A stretch of DNA of 56,023 bases, taken from positions 1 through 56,023 of the forward strand of contig JAEUIH010000050.1 in assembly GCA_016795105.1 (NCBI GenBank). The letters are read 5' to 3'. This document shows, in pieces, positions 44,401-54,520 of this stretch. How positions within the stretch are numbered: the stretch's first letter is position 1; every line of letters begins with the position of its first letter. Below the pieces are notes generated by a model that was not told where the DNA came from, did not search any database, and saw only the letters and a list, made by a program, of their open reading frames with translations. Made by a program: the position numbers and the translations under genes. This DNA comes from Planctomyces sp. GTDB lineage: Bacteria; Planctomycetota; Planctomycetia; Planctomycetales; Planctomycetaceae.

Positions 44401-45738
44401 CCAGCGGAGTTCGTTCACACACTGCCGTTTGGATCAGCTTTCGCTGCGAATACCGTCCGATTGACGATCCTGGACAATTATTTTGGCGAGATGGGCGGAA
44501 CGGGTGGGGACCGCATTTCTCTGGATGAGATTCGGTTTCTTCAGCACTCCCTGACTCTTTCGCATGACCAGCGTGGTCCGTTGTTCGCGCGCAGTCTTGA
44601 CGGTGATCATCTCAACGGACCAGTGGTCGACATGGGCGCCGTGGAATCTCCCGGCATACGTGTGACAAGCCCAAGTCCGAATGCTTTCACACTTCGACCG
44701 CGATTCGCCTGGACTCCGATCGCGGGAGCAACTTCATACGAAGTCTATATCAGCAATCAGAGCACCGGAGTTGATAAGTATCATCTGGCGACTGTAAACG
44801 GTACTTCATACACGCCGAGTATTGATCTGGCGATCGGCAAGTTCAGGATGTGGATCAGGCCGAAGTTCAACGGCACGCCCGGCGTCTGGAGTGCACAACA
44901 TTTGTTCAACAATCTGACTCCAGTGACCTGGCAATCTATTGTTCGGACTCAGCAGACGGCCCGTCCCGTGCTGAGCTGGAACTCCCTGCCGGGGGCCACC
45001 AGCTATGATTTGTGGATCGATAATGTGACCACCGGCCAGCAACAGATAGTTCGCCAACAGGTCTCAGGTAACAGCTTTATTCCTGCAACCGATATGGCGA
45101 TGGGCCTCTATCGCTGCTGGATTCGTGGCATTGATGCTCTCGGGAACTTCGCAAACTGGTCCGTGTTACAGGAACTTCTGGTTGTTCCGGCCCCGACCCC
45201 TGTTGGTCCGTTGAACTCGACCTTTGATCGTACTCCGACATTTTCCTGGAATTCCGTGGCCGGTGCAGCGTCGTATGAACTCTACGTTCGTAACCGTAAC
45301 ACGGGCGTCATGGTCATTAACGGTCAGGCGGTTGCAGGAACCAGTTTCACACCGACCACAAACCTGACCGATGGAAAGTACCGTTGGTGGGTCGTGGCAG
45401 TCCGTTCGTCCGGCAACGGTGCCATCAGGAGTGGCGTTTTAACAACGGACATTTATGTAGGTGGTCAGACGTCGATTGTGGAACCCATTGGGAACACCAC
45501 GGATACGACTCCAACGTTTACCTGGCGAGCGGTCGATGGAGCGGCCAGCTATCGTCTGACGGTCGATCGTGTCGATGTGCCACAGATCGGCATCATCAAC
45601 CAGACAATACTCATGACAACGAGCTATACCTCAGTCACAACACTCGCGAAAGGAACATATCGCGCCTGGGTTCGGGCCGTGAGCACGACGGGTGAACTGA
45701 GTGTCTGGAGCACCGTTGTCAATTTTGTAATCAGTTGA
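41443..45738 (+). CDS. Large secreted beta-helix protein (choice-of-anchor Q type)
   Basis: 1431 aa from ATG 41443 after an AAGGACAAGG motif; a GTG at 41410 would add 11 residues. The N-terminus has basic residues and PLEIRTLLT near 37-45, resembling the planctomycete LExRxLL surface signal. Two right-handed parallel beta-helix (pectin-lyase-like) regions follow, with repeated TISGNQ / STVSDNRA motifs. Each ends in a choice-of-anchor Q type tail (SPAINAGS... DQRGFP... VDMGAIE). The C-terminal 350 residues are four Fn3-like repeats with TPTFSWNSVAGAASYELYVR-type cores. It is probably exported or cell-surface, perhaps binding polysaccharide. Confidence 0.85.
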   Translation: MRVKSFVQSWLQQSLSPVFRSKRLRRMRSVRLCAEPLEIRTLLTQFHVTNLNDSGAGSLREAIALANANSVPDEIYFDITGTILLTSGQLSITDSLTIVGPGPDQLTVSGNNQAFRVFLVDNASDSLIDVVINGLTIRDGGNGTAAIDGAGVRSSENLSMNRVVVAGNNAGSQGGGGIQIFGGSIVLQNSTVSDNRANQGGGVELFGSQHTIINSTISGNQANGHGGGLLAILGPTMVRNSTITGNRCDADGVGGGVNGGAAGNAGLLTLHNTIVAGNFQGTGTTPFDAAHLTSASSYNLIAFAGPDVGVTNGINGNIVGVNGVGLREINTILDTSLVNNGGGILTHSLIAGSPAINAGSNAQAQNASGAALTSDQRGFPAPRISGATVDMGAIEMFSTSIVVNLAIDKFDSNLGANDLSLREAIALSNGIAEITTITFAPALSGMTIELSLGELEITSSVILSGPGANSLTLDANHTSRLMRVGGAGPTTVSLVGLTLRGGNGAGGGTSGFGGAIYLSDGLEGNDRLDLQDCVLLDNVAEMGGAIYALDTVLNLVNCQLVDNTATGSGLTRGGGAIASHSTFTTITNSVIADNSAVGVGGAVYNYTDETAVQERSSVLTINDSTVRENSAVEGGAIFAWNRNQGEAATVYLQNSTFESNIAVEGGGAMMTNSIAQVLACLMRDNSATSGGAIYNYSGSVTIINSTLSGNRASVFGGAIWNLLRGSLNILHSTVVLNRADSDGNGYGVGGAVSEFLAPVVARNSIFAGNVRGVAGAETPDDVTRDPATTSPVFLASGTFNNLIGDPNSAGGLVHNLNGNILGNGAGGLRPLNQIVNPLLMANGGPTMTHDLVTGSPALDAGSPIGNVLIAPLSAASATFATDFTPVTNLLNGPGLTVQNLHTTDDGTSRWTTNAPSGSGNDYFTGSVPAPSITFTLDGIRLLTHVSLWGNSDVAVNNDVKLLKLEFSVDRGASYYNSVSLYKPRYSPAEFVHTLPFGSAFAANTVRLTILDNYFGEMGGTGGDRISLDEIRFLQHSLTLSHDQRGPLFARSLDGDHLNGPVVDMGAVESPGIRVTSPSPNAFTLRPRFAWTPIAGATSYEVYISNQSTGVDKYHLATVNGTSYTPSIDLAIGKFRMWIRPKFNGTPGVWSAQHLFNNLTPVTWQSIVRTQQTARPVLSWNSLPGATSYDLWIDNVTTGQQQIVRQQVSGNSFIPATDMAMGLYRCWIRGIDALGNFANWSVLQELLVVPAPTPVGPLNSTFDRTPTFSWNSVAGAASYELYVRNRNTGVMVINGQAVAGTSFTPTTNLTDGKYRWWVVAVRSSGNGAIRSGVLTTDIYVGGQTSIVEPIGNTTDTTPTFTWRAVDGAASYRLTVDRVDVPQIGIINQTILMTTSYTSVTTLAKGTYRAWVRAVSTTGELSVWSTVVNFVIS

Positions 45739-45765
45739 AACCGGGGGAATGGGAGGAACGAAGAA

Positions 45766-45806
45766 AACCCTGGGATTCTCGGCAGCAATGCCGGGAAGCC
45801 AGGGTT
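45766..45806. terminator. Hairpin between convergent genes
   Basis: AACCCTGG (45766) pairs with CCAGGGTT (45799) around an internal CGGCAGCAATGCCG stem-loop. It lies 27 bases after the beta-helix gene and before the convergent small secreted protein gene. A T-tract is weak. Confidence 0.45.
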
Positions 45807-45869
45807 CTGTGTGCAGGCAGGGTGATTGAACTGCCCTGATCATCGTTCTATGGACGTTGCTCTGTTCGT

Positions 45870-46160
45870 TTAGAACACGTCAAGGATGAAGTGGTGACCA
45901 CTGTGGTATGGCTTCTCGGTTGGATAGAAGTTGTACCAGTTCTTGTTGTAAACCGGGATTCGCATTTCCGGCGAATAGCGGTAGTACATGTTGTCGTAGA
46001 CCTGGGGCTTCTGAAACGAATGGGGATAGTACACATACGGGTAGTGATAGAATCGCTGCCAGTCGGAAGGCTGTCCCGGAGGAGCAGCGTCGACCTGTGG
46101 AGCAGCCTGAACGGCATAGGCAGCAACAACGAACGCGAAAAGCAGAACTCGCTTCAACAT
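45870..46160 (-). CDS. Small secreted tyrosine-rich protein (96 aa)
   Basis: ATG 46160 follows GGAGG on the minus strand; the frame is open 11 codons further. MLKRVLLFAFVVAAYAVQAA is a signal peptide. The mature protein is rich in Tyr and Pro (HYPYVYYPHSFQKPQVYDN, RYSPEMRIPVYNKNWYNFYP). Such short secreted YP-rich proteins are common in planctomycetes with unknown function. Confidence 0.75.
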   Translation of the reverse strand: MLKRVLLFAFVVAAYAVQAAPQVDAAPPGQPSDWQRFYHYPYVYYPHSFQKPQVYDNMYYRYSPEMRIPVYNKNWYNFYPTEKPYHSGHHFILDVF

Positions 46161-46193
46161 GAATTTTCCTCCAGAATCAGACTTCTCTGTCAT

Positions 46194-46561
46194 TCCGGCA
46201 ACATGCGAGTGAAAACTCCCGCGTCACGCCGGCGCCTGGATCTCAAAACCAGATCACCTCAGGCTCACCAGAAAAGATATCGACGAGGTCTCGGCAGGCA
46301 GACCTGGTATCGATGGCCATAGCCATCTCCCATCGCCCCCGGAAACAGACACATGGTCCGCAGTGCCGAGTCTCGTCATTATCTTCTGATGGTAAATCGT
46401 TCCGGCACATCCTGCCGGAGTCGACTTCTGGCTCTCAGTCTTCTGAGTCCAGTTTACAGACGTAGTCATCGGCAAGAGTCCGCCGGAAGAATCAGTGCTT
46501 TCGACAGAATCGTTACATTCAGTTCGTGATCATGAATGGCACTGGGGGATTCACAGCAATT
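46194..46561. other. Intergenic, nothing recognised
   Basis: About 370 bases upstream of the small secreted protein. Only short palindromes (for example GATGGCCATAGCCATC) are seen. Confidence 0.4.
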
Positions 46562-49500
46562 CTACTTCTGAAATGCCGAGTCTTCAGCCTGACCTCCGGA
46601 CTGAACGAACGCCATCAGGTCCAGGATTTCCTCCCGGTTGTAGACCATCAGGAGTCCGGAAGGCATTGTCGATTGCGGCGAAGCAAACAGTTCATCGAGG
46701 TCTGCTCGCTGCAGTGTGACCTTCGTGTCCGGCTTGAGCGGATTCGGAAGCAATGAAATGTGATCATCAGTTTGTTCAACCATCAGTCCGGTCACCGTTT
46801 GACCTTCATTGGTGACTGCCACCCAGGTCTGATACTGTTTGTTGATTTCTGTTGATGGATCGAGAACCTGCTGAAGCAGTTTGACGCCCTGGAAACGTTC
46901 TGAAATTTTGGTCAATTCCGGTCCGAGTCGTTCTCCTTCACTTCCAACTCGATGACATTTGATACAGCCTGCCTGCGAAAATACGATCTTTCCTCGTTCA
47001 TAGTTGCGGTTCCTGAGCTGAGTCACTTCGGACGCAAAATCGTCGACCGTCCACTGCTTTACGAACTTTCGCTGCTCTTCAGCAGACAATGCCGGCAATG
47101 GCTGGTCATCGGGCAGGACATACAGGCTGCCACGCATCACCCGCCAGTGCCCAGGGTAGGTGCAGATCATTCTGTATTCACCGGCCTCCTGCGGAGCTTC
47201 AAAGAAGACTGTGTACTTCTCATTTGGATTCAAAATTGGCGAAAAACAGATCTCGGCAGGATCGTCGGGAACATAATGCGTTGCGATGGCCCTTGGGTTG
47301 GAAGCAAGCATCATCGAAGCTTCGCCAAAGGTCTCCATCCGATCGGCTCTCACAATTGCCACATTGTGAGGCATACTGGGATCGGTATTCTGAAACGTGA
47401 GGGCAACTTTCGCGCCGGGCGCAATTCGCAGTCGACGTGGTTCGAACTGTAGTCCCGGAGTGGCGTTGACGTTGAGCTTCACGGCCTGTTGAACCCATCC
47501 AAAGTCTTTGCCGAGCCGATCCTGTTGTTCGAGCCGAGGGTCCAGCGCCAGTTTTTCGGCTCTCGGGAATGCCGGAGGACGCTTTTTCGCAAACAGCTGA
47601 TATCCTTCAAACTCCTTAAAGTCCGGCTTCAGAGAGTGAATCGTGGCATAAAGGTCGGGTACGAATTCCTGACCCTCTGCGTCCTTCAGTCGCATATGAA
47701 TGTGAAACTGCATCACGGGGTGGAGCTGAGGGATCTCAAGAAAGACACCCTTTTGATCCGGAAGGACATGCACCGATCGAACATCAACATAATCGTGTCC
47801 GGTTCGCTCCGGTTCCAGAATGGAATACTCGGGCGAGCCGTATGCGGCGCTGTAGAGATAGTTCCATTGCTGGCAAAAAATGTTTGATCGAATTACGGAA
47901 CTCGGATCAACCTTCGAAGCGAATCGCACTAACAGTCCGTTCGAATGGGTTTCAATGGCCGTTGGCAGATTCTGAGACTTACCGGTGAATCGAATTCTCT
48001 GAAGACAGCCATTTTCTCGAGCATAGCTTTGCCAGCCTTCGGTCCCGGCAACATACAGGCAACCATCTTTCCTGCTGAAAGTAAACCGACACGCGCCACT
48101 GAGGAATTCGCCGGGAAGCGGCATGATGGCTCCCTGGCTCCGCAGACGATTCTGCTGGCCATTCTCGCCATCAACAGAAGCAATCGGTTCTCGCAGGACA
48201 AGATAGTGGCTGCAGTTCCCAAACGATGAACCAACAATCTGGCCTGCCAGAGGTCCCAGCCGCGGATCATTCGGAAGAAAACACAACTCACCGGACGAAT
48301 TGTCAACTCCGCGTGGAAGAAAACACATGGGAAGGTCATAGCCATACTCGCCATGGCCATCTCGTGGTCCCTTCAGGCCGTGGTAGCTGCCCCGGGAGAC
48401 TTCAAAGATTGCCGAAGCGGGAGTCCATGTGCCTTCCTGAACGGTTGCGAACAGAATCGAACCATCCGGGGAGACACCGATGCCATTCGAGTTCCTCAGT
48501 CCATTCGAGAGAGGTTCCGGTCCCGTGTCCGACATTCTTGTGACACCCCAGTCATTCGATGCCGTAAACCAGTGCAGTCGACCACTTGCATCCTGCTGAA
48601 GCGATGTGCAGAAGTCATGTCCATCGGTTGTTGGGTATTGATTATTCAGACATTCGTAGTAGTCCGCTTCTCCATCGGAATTGTGATCGTGTAGGCGAGT
48701 AATCTGATCACGGCCAAGCACCACGACCTGATCGTTCTGCACGACCAGTCCCAGCGGCTGAAACAAACCGGCTGCAAACCGCTGCCAGCGAAGTTTTCCC
48801 CGGGACCCATTGGACGCATTCGGTGCCTCTGTTTCTCTCACAGTCCAGACATCGCCGATCAATGTTGAAACCACAATCGTTCCGTCCGACAGTGCGCCAA
48901 CTCCACCAAGCCGCATTGGCGTTCGAAAGGCATTCTGAACATCATAAGGAACTTCCAGAGTATCGATGGCATACGCGGAGTCATCACTTCCCGGGATCAA
49001 ATGTGTCGTCACGGTTGCTGCCGTCCACTGTCCCGTTGCGGGTTTCGTGCGGCTTTGAATCGCGTCTCCGGCATCATGATGAACGGCTTTCGGAAAGTAT
49101 TCACCGATGTTGTCGATCAATGTAGCGGCATCATCGGCTTGTCGCATCCAGATTGTGATATGCCGCTTCGAACCAGTATCTGACGTCGACGTGGCTGTGG
49201 AGATTCTTGCAATCCCACCCGAGTCTGTCAGGCAGAACGTATCATCCGAAGAACGCAGCGCGATCATCCATGAGCGTTCAGAATTGGTTCCATGGAGCCA
49301 GTCCAGACGCTGTGATTCTCCCTTGTCGCCTTTTTCTGTTTCACTCGCTGATTCAGAGTCACTCACTGATCCGGACCTGGCGCCGGTCAGTTGCATGAGG
49401 TCAAGAGTTGTGTTGTTCGGCAGTGGGCCGTTAATCGTCACAGTGCGAATCAGGCCACCTTCTGCTGGCGACATCATGTCGAGTATTGAGGCCTCCCCCA

Positions 49501-50176
49501 GTGAATACGAAAACACGACATCTCTTCCGTGCCGATAGAAACCGTGATACTTGATCTTCTCGGGCAGGTTCCAGGAACTCGAAGTCAGGTCGAGCATCCT
49601 TGTACCTTCTGGGCGAATTCCACCCATCAGTCCGAATCGGCCACTATTACGAAACAGAAATCCGTCGCGCCATGCATCGACATAGGTTGCGCGTTCCGGA
49701 TCAAACAGGACACTTGAACCCCCGGACTCCCCGAGCTGAATGGCGACCGCTTTATTGGTGATCTTCCCAAAATGGTGAATCACATGGCTGACGACATTTC
49801 CAGTCTGGATCTGATTGAGGGTGAAGTCAGCACTGGCTTCTTCCGGATTTTGACCCCAATGTCCAAATCCACCGCCATCCATTCCAGGGAACTGTGGAAG
49901 GATTGGTGGGATCGGGGCTGTTGAGGAAAGCCAGTGTTCTGCCTGAGTTGCATAAAAGTGCTGAACTCGGTTTTGTGGAAACGGTTTAATGGCTTGTTGG
50001 GCTGACGCTGTGGGAAAGAGAGTTCCCGAACCCTGCAACTCAACCTTGTTGATCGCCAGGGCAGCAAATCCCAGGATCAGCAAAACACGGCAGGCTCGGA
50101 AGAAGCGGAGCGGCATGTAAAGAGTTGAGCCAGAGGTCTGTTGAACTGCTGCATCGTTGAGTTTGGTGTTTCTCAT
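46562..50176 (-). CDS. Secreted beta-propeller protein with azurin and cytochrome c domains (1204 aa)
   Basis: A signal or membrane segment (RVLLILGFAALAINKVELQG) near residues 30-50 exports it. The N-terminal half resembles DUF6797 (MDGGGFGHWGQNPEEASADF) followed by a six- to seven-bladed propeller-like region (SDGTIVVSTLIGDVWTVRET). An azurin-like copper domain occupies about residues 900-1020: PHNVAI gives one His and MICTYPGHWRVM supplies Cys, His and Met. A cytochrome c domain (GCIKCH near 1070) and its Met region follow. This fusion is known in Pirellula/Verrucomicrobium-type enzymes, thought to oxidise sugars or similar in the periplasm and pass electrons to copper and heme. The substrate is not readable. 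Confidence 0.85.
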   Translation of the reverse strand: MRNTKLNDAAVQQTSGSTLYMPLRFFRACRVLLILGFAALAINKVELQGSGTLFPTASAQQAIKPFPQNRVQHFYATQAEHWLSSTAPIPPILPQFPGMDGGGFGHWGQNPEEASADFTLNQIQTGNVVSHVIHHFGKITNKAVAIQLGESGGSSVLFDPERATYVDAWRDGFLFRNSGRFGLMGGIRPEGTRMLDLTSSSWNLPEKIKYHGFYRHGRDVVFSYSLGEASILDMMSPAEGGLIRTVTINGPLPNNTTLDLMQLTGARSGSVSDSESASETEKGDKGESQRLDWLHGTNSERSWMIALRSSDDTFCLTDSGGIARISTATSTSDTGSKRHITIWMRQADDAATLIDNIGEYFPKAVHHDAGDAIQSRTKPATGQWTAATVTTHLIPGSDDSAYAIDTLEVPYDVQNAFRTPMRLGGVGALSDGTIVVSTLIGDVWTVRETEAPNASNGSRGKLRWQRFAAGLFQPLGLVVQNDQVVVLGRDQITRLHDHNSDGEADYYECLNNQYPTTDGHDFCTSLQQDASGRLHWFTASNDWGVTRMSDTGPEPLSNGLRNSNGIGVSPDGSILFATVQEGTWTPASAIFEVSRGSYHGLKGPRDGHGEYGYDLPMCFLPRGVDNSSGELCFLPNDPRLGPLAGQIVGSSFGNCSHYLVLREPIASVDGENGQQNRLRSQGAIMPLPGEFLSGACRFTFSRKDGCLYVAGTEGWQSYARENGCLQRIRFTGKSQNLPTAIETHSNGLLVRFASKVDPSSVIRSNIFCQQWNYLYSAAYGSPEYSILEPERTGHDYVDVRSVHVLPDQKGVFLEIPQLHPVMQFHIHMRLKDAEGQEFVPDLYATIHSLKPDFKEFEGYQLFAKKRPPAFPRAEKLALDPRLEQQDRLGKDFGWVQQAVKLNVNATPGLQFEPRRLRIAPGAKVALTFQNTDPSMPHNVAIVRADRMETFGEASMMLASNPRAIATHYVPDDPAEICFSPILNPNEKYTVFFEAPQEAGEYRMICTYPGHWRVMRGSLYVLPDDQPLPALSAEEQRKFVKQWTVDDFASEVTQLRNRNYERGKIVFSQAGCIKCHRVGSEGERLGPELTKISERFQGVKLLQQVLDPSTEINKQYQTWVAVTNEGQTVTGLMVEQTDDHISLLPNPLKPDTKVTLQRADLDELFASPQSTMPSGLLMVYNREEILDLMAFVQSGGQAEDSAFQK

Positions 50177-50425
50177 GTGTCACTCAGGCGGGAAAATTTA
50201 GGGGCAGGGACTCGTGAACGATTTTGCAAACGATCCAGGAGTTGCAGAATATATGTTCAGTAAGAATGTGACGGAACCGAAGCGGTGCTGGCTGCCAGTG
50301 AATTGCCGCCAATCGTCAGGGGGTCTAGAATCCCGAACGGTATAGGGGCGGTTGGGGGATCAATAACCGCTTCAGGGGCATGATTCGATCCTGGAATTTT
50401 CAGGCGATTGAGCGCGAGCGAGCTG

Positions 50426-51220
50426 ATGCTGGAACGACGAGAACTGTTTCCGAACGTCATTGAACTGAACTTTCAGGCCCGCAGGCGCCTGGGATGTTGT
50501 GTTTATCTGATATTCTCCGGCGCAGAATGGATGTTGCTGGACATTGGTTACGAAGACACAGTTGATGAGCTGATTGAGCTGATTCGACAGCTTGATTTTC
50601 CGCTGGTCAACTGCCGTTATTTAGTGGCAACTCATGCAGATGCCGATCATGTGCAGGGATTCCATCGCGCCAAGGCTCTGCTTCCTGGTGCACAACTTGT
50701 GGCTCATCCGGAGGCGAAGATCATCCTGGAATCCGGTGATCGGATTGCATCATTTGCGGAGATCCCGGCACAGCAGATTTCGATCAGCATGCCTGAATTC
50801 CGGATTGATCAGGAGATTCAGGAAGGCGACAAGCTGAAACTAGGAGACGTGGAACTGGAAGTCTGGGATACCCCTGGCCATGCAACTGGCCAGCTCTCGT
50901 TCCGGTTCGGATCGTTACTTTTCTCCGGTGATAATATCTTCCGGGACGGATGTGTTGGAAGTATTGACGCGCATCATGGTTCCGACATTCCTGCTTTCAT
51001 TGAGTCGTTGAAACGAATTCAGAGCAGTCCGGTACAGTGGCTTCTTCCGAGCCACGGCCCGGCATTCCGAAACGAGCGACGTTTGCTGCAGTCTGCCATT
51101 GATCGACTGGATCGATACCAGCATATGGCGGACTTCGGGACCTGCGCAGTAGACTGGCCGCTGCTGGATGAGTGGGAAGAAGAACTTGCAAAGGGAACTC
51201 GGCCCGACGGCAGCGCCTGA
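50426..51220 (+). CDS. MBL-fold metallo-hydrolase
   Basis: 264 aa from ATG 50426 (a TTG at 50408 is in frame). It has [13 protein letters not shown] near residue 70: the HxHxDH motif in which the second His is replaced by Asp. Further metal ligands appear in [12 protein letters not shown] (His) and [12 protein letters not shown] (Asp), then PSHGPAF (His). The fold hydrolyses esters, thioesters or lactones in the cytoplasm. Substrate unknown. It precedes hisB by 149 bases. Confidence 0.85.
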   Translation: MLERRELFPNVIELNFQARRRLGCCVYLIFSGAEWMLLDIGYEDTVDELIELIRQLDFPLVNCRYLVATHADADHVQGFHRAKALLPGAQLVAHPEAKIILESGDRIASFAEIPAQQISISMPEFRIDQEIQEGDKLKLGDVELEVWDTPGHATGQLSFRFGSLLFSGDNIFRDGCVGSIDAHHGSDIPAFIESLKRIQSSPVQWLLPSHGPAFRNERRLLQSAIDRLDRYQHMADFGTCAVDWPLLDEWEEELAKGTRPDGSA

Positions 51221-51369
51221 TTGGAACGATTGCATCGATCATGCTGGCCGGACAGAGCGTTCCTCCAATGAGATGATGACTTTTGGCAACATTTGATGAC
51301 GCCGGAGGGACCGAGGTGCAATGTTTGGGAAAGGAATCCCGGTTTTGCAGGCAACGAAAGAGAATTCAG

Positions 51370-51960
51370 GTGCGAACGGCATCCACATCGCGAAAAACAT
51401 CGGAGACTCAGATCGAACTTTCTCTGAACCTGGATGGTACAGGGGAGAGTTCAATCTCGACGGGAGTCGGTTTTCTGGACCACATGCTGACTCTGTTTTC
51501 CCGGCATTCCATGATCGATCTTCAGGTGACTGCTACGGGAGACCTTCACATCGATGATCACCACACGGTGGAAGACATCGGGATCTGTCTTGGAAGATGT
51601 CTGAGTCAGGCAGCCGGAGACAAGAAGGGGATTCAGCGATACGGGCACATGACACTGCCGATGGAGGAGACCCTGGTGACTTCAGCAGTGGACTTCAGCG
51701 GACGGTTTGCCATGGTCTGGAAAGTAGAATTTCCGGCGGAGAAAATCGGAACATTTGACACGGAACTGGTCCATGAATTCTGGAATGCGGTCGCCACGAA
51801 CTGCATGATGAATCTGCATGTGATACTGCACCACGGACGGAACAGCCATCATATTTCCGAGGGAGTGTTTAAGAGTCTGGCGCGATCGATTCGGATGGCG
51901 CTGACGTCCGATCCTCGCCAAACCGGAGTCGCATCAACCAAAGGGACGTTGAGCGGCTAA
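51370..51960 (+). CDS. hisB: Imidazoleglycerol-phosphate dehydratase
   Basis: 196 aa from GTG 51370, the usual HisB length; the frame is open to 51283 but the extra residues are not HisB-like. It catalyses the dehydration of imidazoleglycerol phosphate in histidine synthesis. Diagnostic motifs are [18 protein letters not shown] near the start, [23 protein letters not shown] and the C-terminal [19 protein letters not shown]. No other his genes are adjacent. It is a free-standing HisB, not fused to the HisB phosphatase. Confidence 0.95.
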   Translation: MRTASTSRKTSETQIELSLNLDGTGESSISTGVGFLDHMLTLFSRHSMIDLQVTATGDLHIDDHHTVEDIGICLGRCLSQAAGDKKGIQRYGHMTLPMEETLVTSAVDFSGRFAMVWKVEFPAEKIGTFDTELVHEFWNAVATNCMMNLHVILHHGRNSHHISEGVFKSLARSIRMALTSDPRQTGVASTKGTLSG

Positions 51961-52091
51961 GGGGCAGAGATTCTAAAAGGAAAACCGGAAAAGTGCTGGT
52001 TTTTGGGTGTTGAGACGCAGGAAAACACTGGAACGAAACGACAAAATCCCTCAGACTACCGGCAGGATGTTGCGGGTAACATGAAACAGGG

Positions 52092-52673
52092 ATGTCTCGC
52101 CGCCAGAGTCGGCTGCGAATTCTGCGATGGGTCCGTTTTATGGTGAATGCTGTACAAAAACCATTTCAACTTCTGATCGCCGATGACAATCGAGCGTTTC
52201 GAGAAGTCCTCCGGGAAGCCCTGGAGATTGCTCCTTCGCTTGAGTTCTTCGAGGCAGAATCCGGAGAAGAAGCTGTTGAAGTTGTCCAGCGGCAGCGTAT
52301 CGATATCGTGCTGCTCGATATGCACATGCATGTGATGACCGGGCTGGAAACGTTGCGGGTCCTGAAGCGAATGGATGCGATACGTCCATGCATTCTGATC
52401 ACATCGGACACCAGTGATGCTCTTCGTCGAGACGCCGCAGATGCCGACGCATTTTCGGTGCTCAGGAAACCTGTTCCCCGCCATGAGCTGGTTTGTATTG
52501 TTTCTACGGCGCTTGTGACAGCTTACGAAAAGCAACTTGTTGTCAACGAACCGGCGCTTGTGAAAGAGTCCGGGTTTGTGAAGGACAAAGGGTTGGTCAC
52601 GGATCCCAGTGCCCTGACGGACATTGTCACCGAAGCAGCAATACCGCCGCGCAACAGAGAACTGCCCCGATAA
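52092..52673 (+). CDS. Response regulator (REC domain)
   Basis: 193 aa; ATG 52092, or ATG 52140 which removes the basic N-terminus. A receiver domain: LLIADDN (acidic pair), VLLDMHMH with the phosphorylated Asp, ILITSDTS (Thr/Ser), and FSVLRKPV (Lys). The remaining 70 residues have no DNA-binding domain, so it may act by protein interaction. No histidine kinase is adjacent. Confidence 0.85.
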   Translation: MSRRQSRLRILRWVRFMVNAVQKPFQLLIADDNRAFREVLREALEIAPSLEFFEAESGEEAVEVVQRQRIDIVLLDMHMHVMTGLETLRVLKRMDAIRPCILITSDTSDALRRDAADADAFSVLRKPVPRHELVCIVSTALVTAYEKQLVVNEPALVKESGFVKDKGLVTDPSALTDIVTEAAIPPRNRELPR

Positions 52674-52784
52674 GGGTTTCGACAGTTCCGAACAGTGTGA
52701 CCGTTTCATCGTACAACAGGTTCCCGGGAGATTGAGAGCTCCTGCTCTTTAACATGGCTGTTTCCGTTGCTGATCATCGATTGC

Positions 52785-53054
52785 TCAGTTGCCGGCAGTC
52801 AGGACCGACCGTCGCTGGAAGATGAACATCATTTCGTCTTTGTTGTCTGGATTCGGGAGGGCCGTCACCATCTGCCAGCCCTGATTTCCCAGGTCCTTGA
52901 GGTCACTTCCTTTGTAGAACCCTGAATCATCTTTCGACAGATACAGGGTCCGAAATTCCATCCGCATTGGCAGCAATGCATCAAACAGAAACCTGGTGCA
53001 GAGTTCTGCAGACCAGATGGTCAGAATCAACAAAAAAAGTTGCCTGTAGCTCAT
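52785..53054 (-). CDS. Small membrane-anchored DUF4177-like protein (89 aa)
   Basis: ATG 53054 follows a GAGGAAGGAA ribosome-binding site. The N-terminal YRQLFLLILTIWSAELCTRF is a signal or membrane segment. The C-terminal half MEFRTLYLSKDDSGFYKGSD then LKDLGNQGWQMVTALP resembles DUF4177. Function unknown. Confidence 0.7.
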   Translation of the reverse strand: MSYRQLFLLILTIWSAELCTRFLFDALLPMRMEFRTLYLSKDDSGFYKGSDLKDLGNQGWQMVTALPNPDNKDEMMFIFQRRSVLTAGN

Positions 53055-53152
53055 CGAGTTTCCTTCCTCAGTTCGCATGGATTTCTCCAGTCTGACGACA
53101 CACTGCGAGTTTCCCGTCTGACGACGTTCTGCCGGTTTCAGCCCAGCCGAAT

Positions 53153-54496
53153 TTATGCAAGCTTCCAGCCGGCTCGATACTTCCTGCGAAGGAACTGATC
53201 AGCCTCTGGTGCATTGACGGCTCGAAGTTCGGCAGCGTTCCATTCGAGCTTCTTACCGACTCGATACGCGACGTTGCCGAGATGGTTTGCTTCGGTCAGC
53301 CATCCGGAATAACCGAAGTGGCAAGTGGTTGGAGCGCCCGTCATGCATGCGTGCAGCCATTCTTCGTGATGACCAATCGACGGAAGCAGAAACTGTTCAG
53401 GCCGTTTAAAGTCAACGAACTTGTCTTCCGGCAGCAGCACGTGCTTTGAATAGTCAGAAAGGACCATCCCCTTTTCACCGATAAACAACACGCCGTCGGA
53501 CCATTGAGGAATACCCATTTCGGTCCAGATTTCCGGCTTTTCGGTTCCCTGATACCAGGTCAGGGAGACGGCAGGCTGTTCACCGTCCTTTTGGTACTCG
53601 TATCGGACCTTCATACTGGCGGGAGCAAGTTCGGGGTGTGGCGGAGGACCGAACGCCTCAATCGTGGAAGGTGCTCGCAGCTTGAGTGCCCAGAACGGGA
53701 GATCGATCCAGTGACTGCCGAGGTCACTCATGGTTCCGTTTCCGAAATCCCACCAGCGATACCACTTTGGTCCCGGGAAATAGACGTTGTTGTAGGGACG
53801 CGCGGGAGCAGGTCCGAGCCACAGGTCCCAGTCAAGTCCGGCCGGGATCGGATCTTCGGTTGCTGGACGGTCTCGGACGGAAACGATATCGCCGTGCTTC
53901 TGAGCATCTGCTTCATTCGCATGGAGTCCCCAGGCGCGACTCACCCAGACATGGCATTCCTTGACGGCTCCAATCGCACCCGACTGGATTAACTCAACAA
54001 CTCGGCGATAGTTGTCGCCGGCGTGGATCTGGGTTCCCATCTGCGTGGCGACACCCGCCCGTTCTGCGGCTTCGCGAATAATTCTCGCTTCTTCGACGTT
54101 GTATGTCAGTGGTTTTTCGCAATACACATGTTTTCCAAGCTGTAGTGCCGGCAGTGTTGCAAATGCGTGAGTGTGTTCGCAGGTGCTGACAACCACCGCA
54201 TCGAACTCATTGGCTCGGTCAAAAACCCGACGAAAGTCTTTTGTCGTAAATGCTTCGCGATGATCTGCAGATGCTCGATCCAGGTTGCTCTGATTCACAT
54301 CGCAGAGCGCGGCAATGTGCTGCGATGATACGGACTGCAGATTCCCGCCTCCTCGTCCTCCGCAACCGATCACTGCAATTCGAAGCTTCTGAGATCGACT
54401 GAAAGGCGAGGCCGTTGCTTCGCCAAGAAACAGACCCGCTCCAATGGCGGCTGTTGCTTTCAGAAAAGAGCGACGCTGTTGAATGCGTTCAGTCAT
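53153..54496 (-). CDS. Tat-exported Gfo/Idh/MocA-family oxidoreductase
   Basis: 447 aa. [20 protein letters not shown] is a twin-arginine signal peptide. The Rossmann NAD(P) fold follows: [36 protein letters not shown] and [17 protein letters not shown] with the conserved EKP. The second domain includes [20 protein letters not shown] and [16 protein letters not shown]. Planctomycetes hold dozens of such paralogues, probably acting on sugars or polyols outside the cytoplasm. It is followed upstream by the gene at 54521 with a 24-base gap; both are in one operon. Confidence 0.9.
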   Translation of the reverse strand: MTERIQQRRSFLKATAAIGAGLFLGEATASPFSRSQKLRIAVIGCGGRGGGNLQSVSSQHIAALCDVNQSNLDRASADHREAFTTKDFRRVFDRANEFDAVVVSTCEHTHAFATLPALQLGKHVYCEKPLTYNVEEARIIREAAERAGVATQMGTQIHAGDNYRRVVELIQSGAIGAVKECHVWVSRAWGLHANEADAQKHGDIVSVRDRPATEDPIPAGLDWDLWLGPAPARPYNNVYFPGPKWYRWWDFGNGTMSDLGSHWIDLPFWALKLRAPSTIEAFGPPPHPELAPASMKVRYEYQKDGEQPAVSLTWYQGTEKPEIWTEMGIPQWSDGVLFIGEKGMVLSDYSKHVLLPEDKFVDFKRPEQFLLPSIGHHEEWLHACMTGAPTTCHFGYSGWLTEANHLGNVAYRVGKKLEWNAAELRAVNAPEADQFLRRKYRAGWKLA

Positions 54497-54520
54497 TTCA
54501 GAACTCCTCAGTTCAGTTGG

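Noticed and set aside
52056-52709. A 217-aa frame antisense to the response regulator
   Set aside because: It overlaps the whole REC gene on the other strand and shows no domain.
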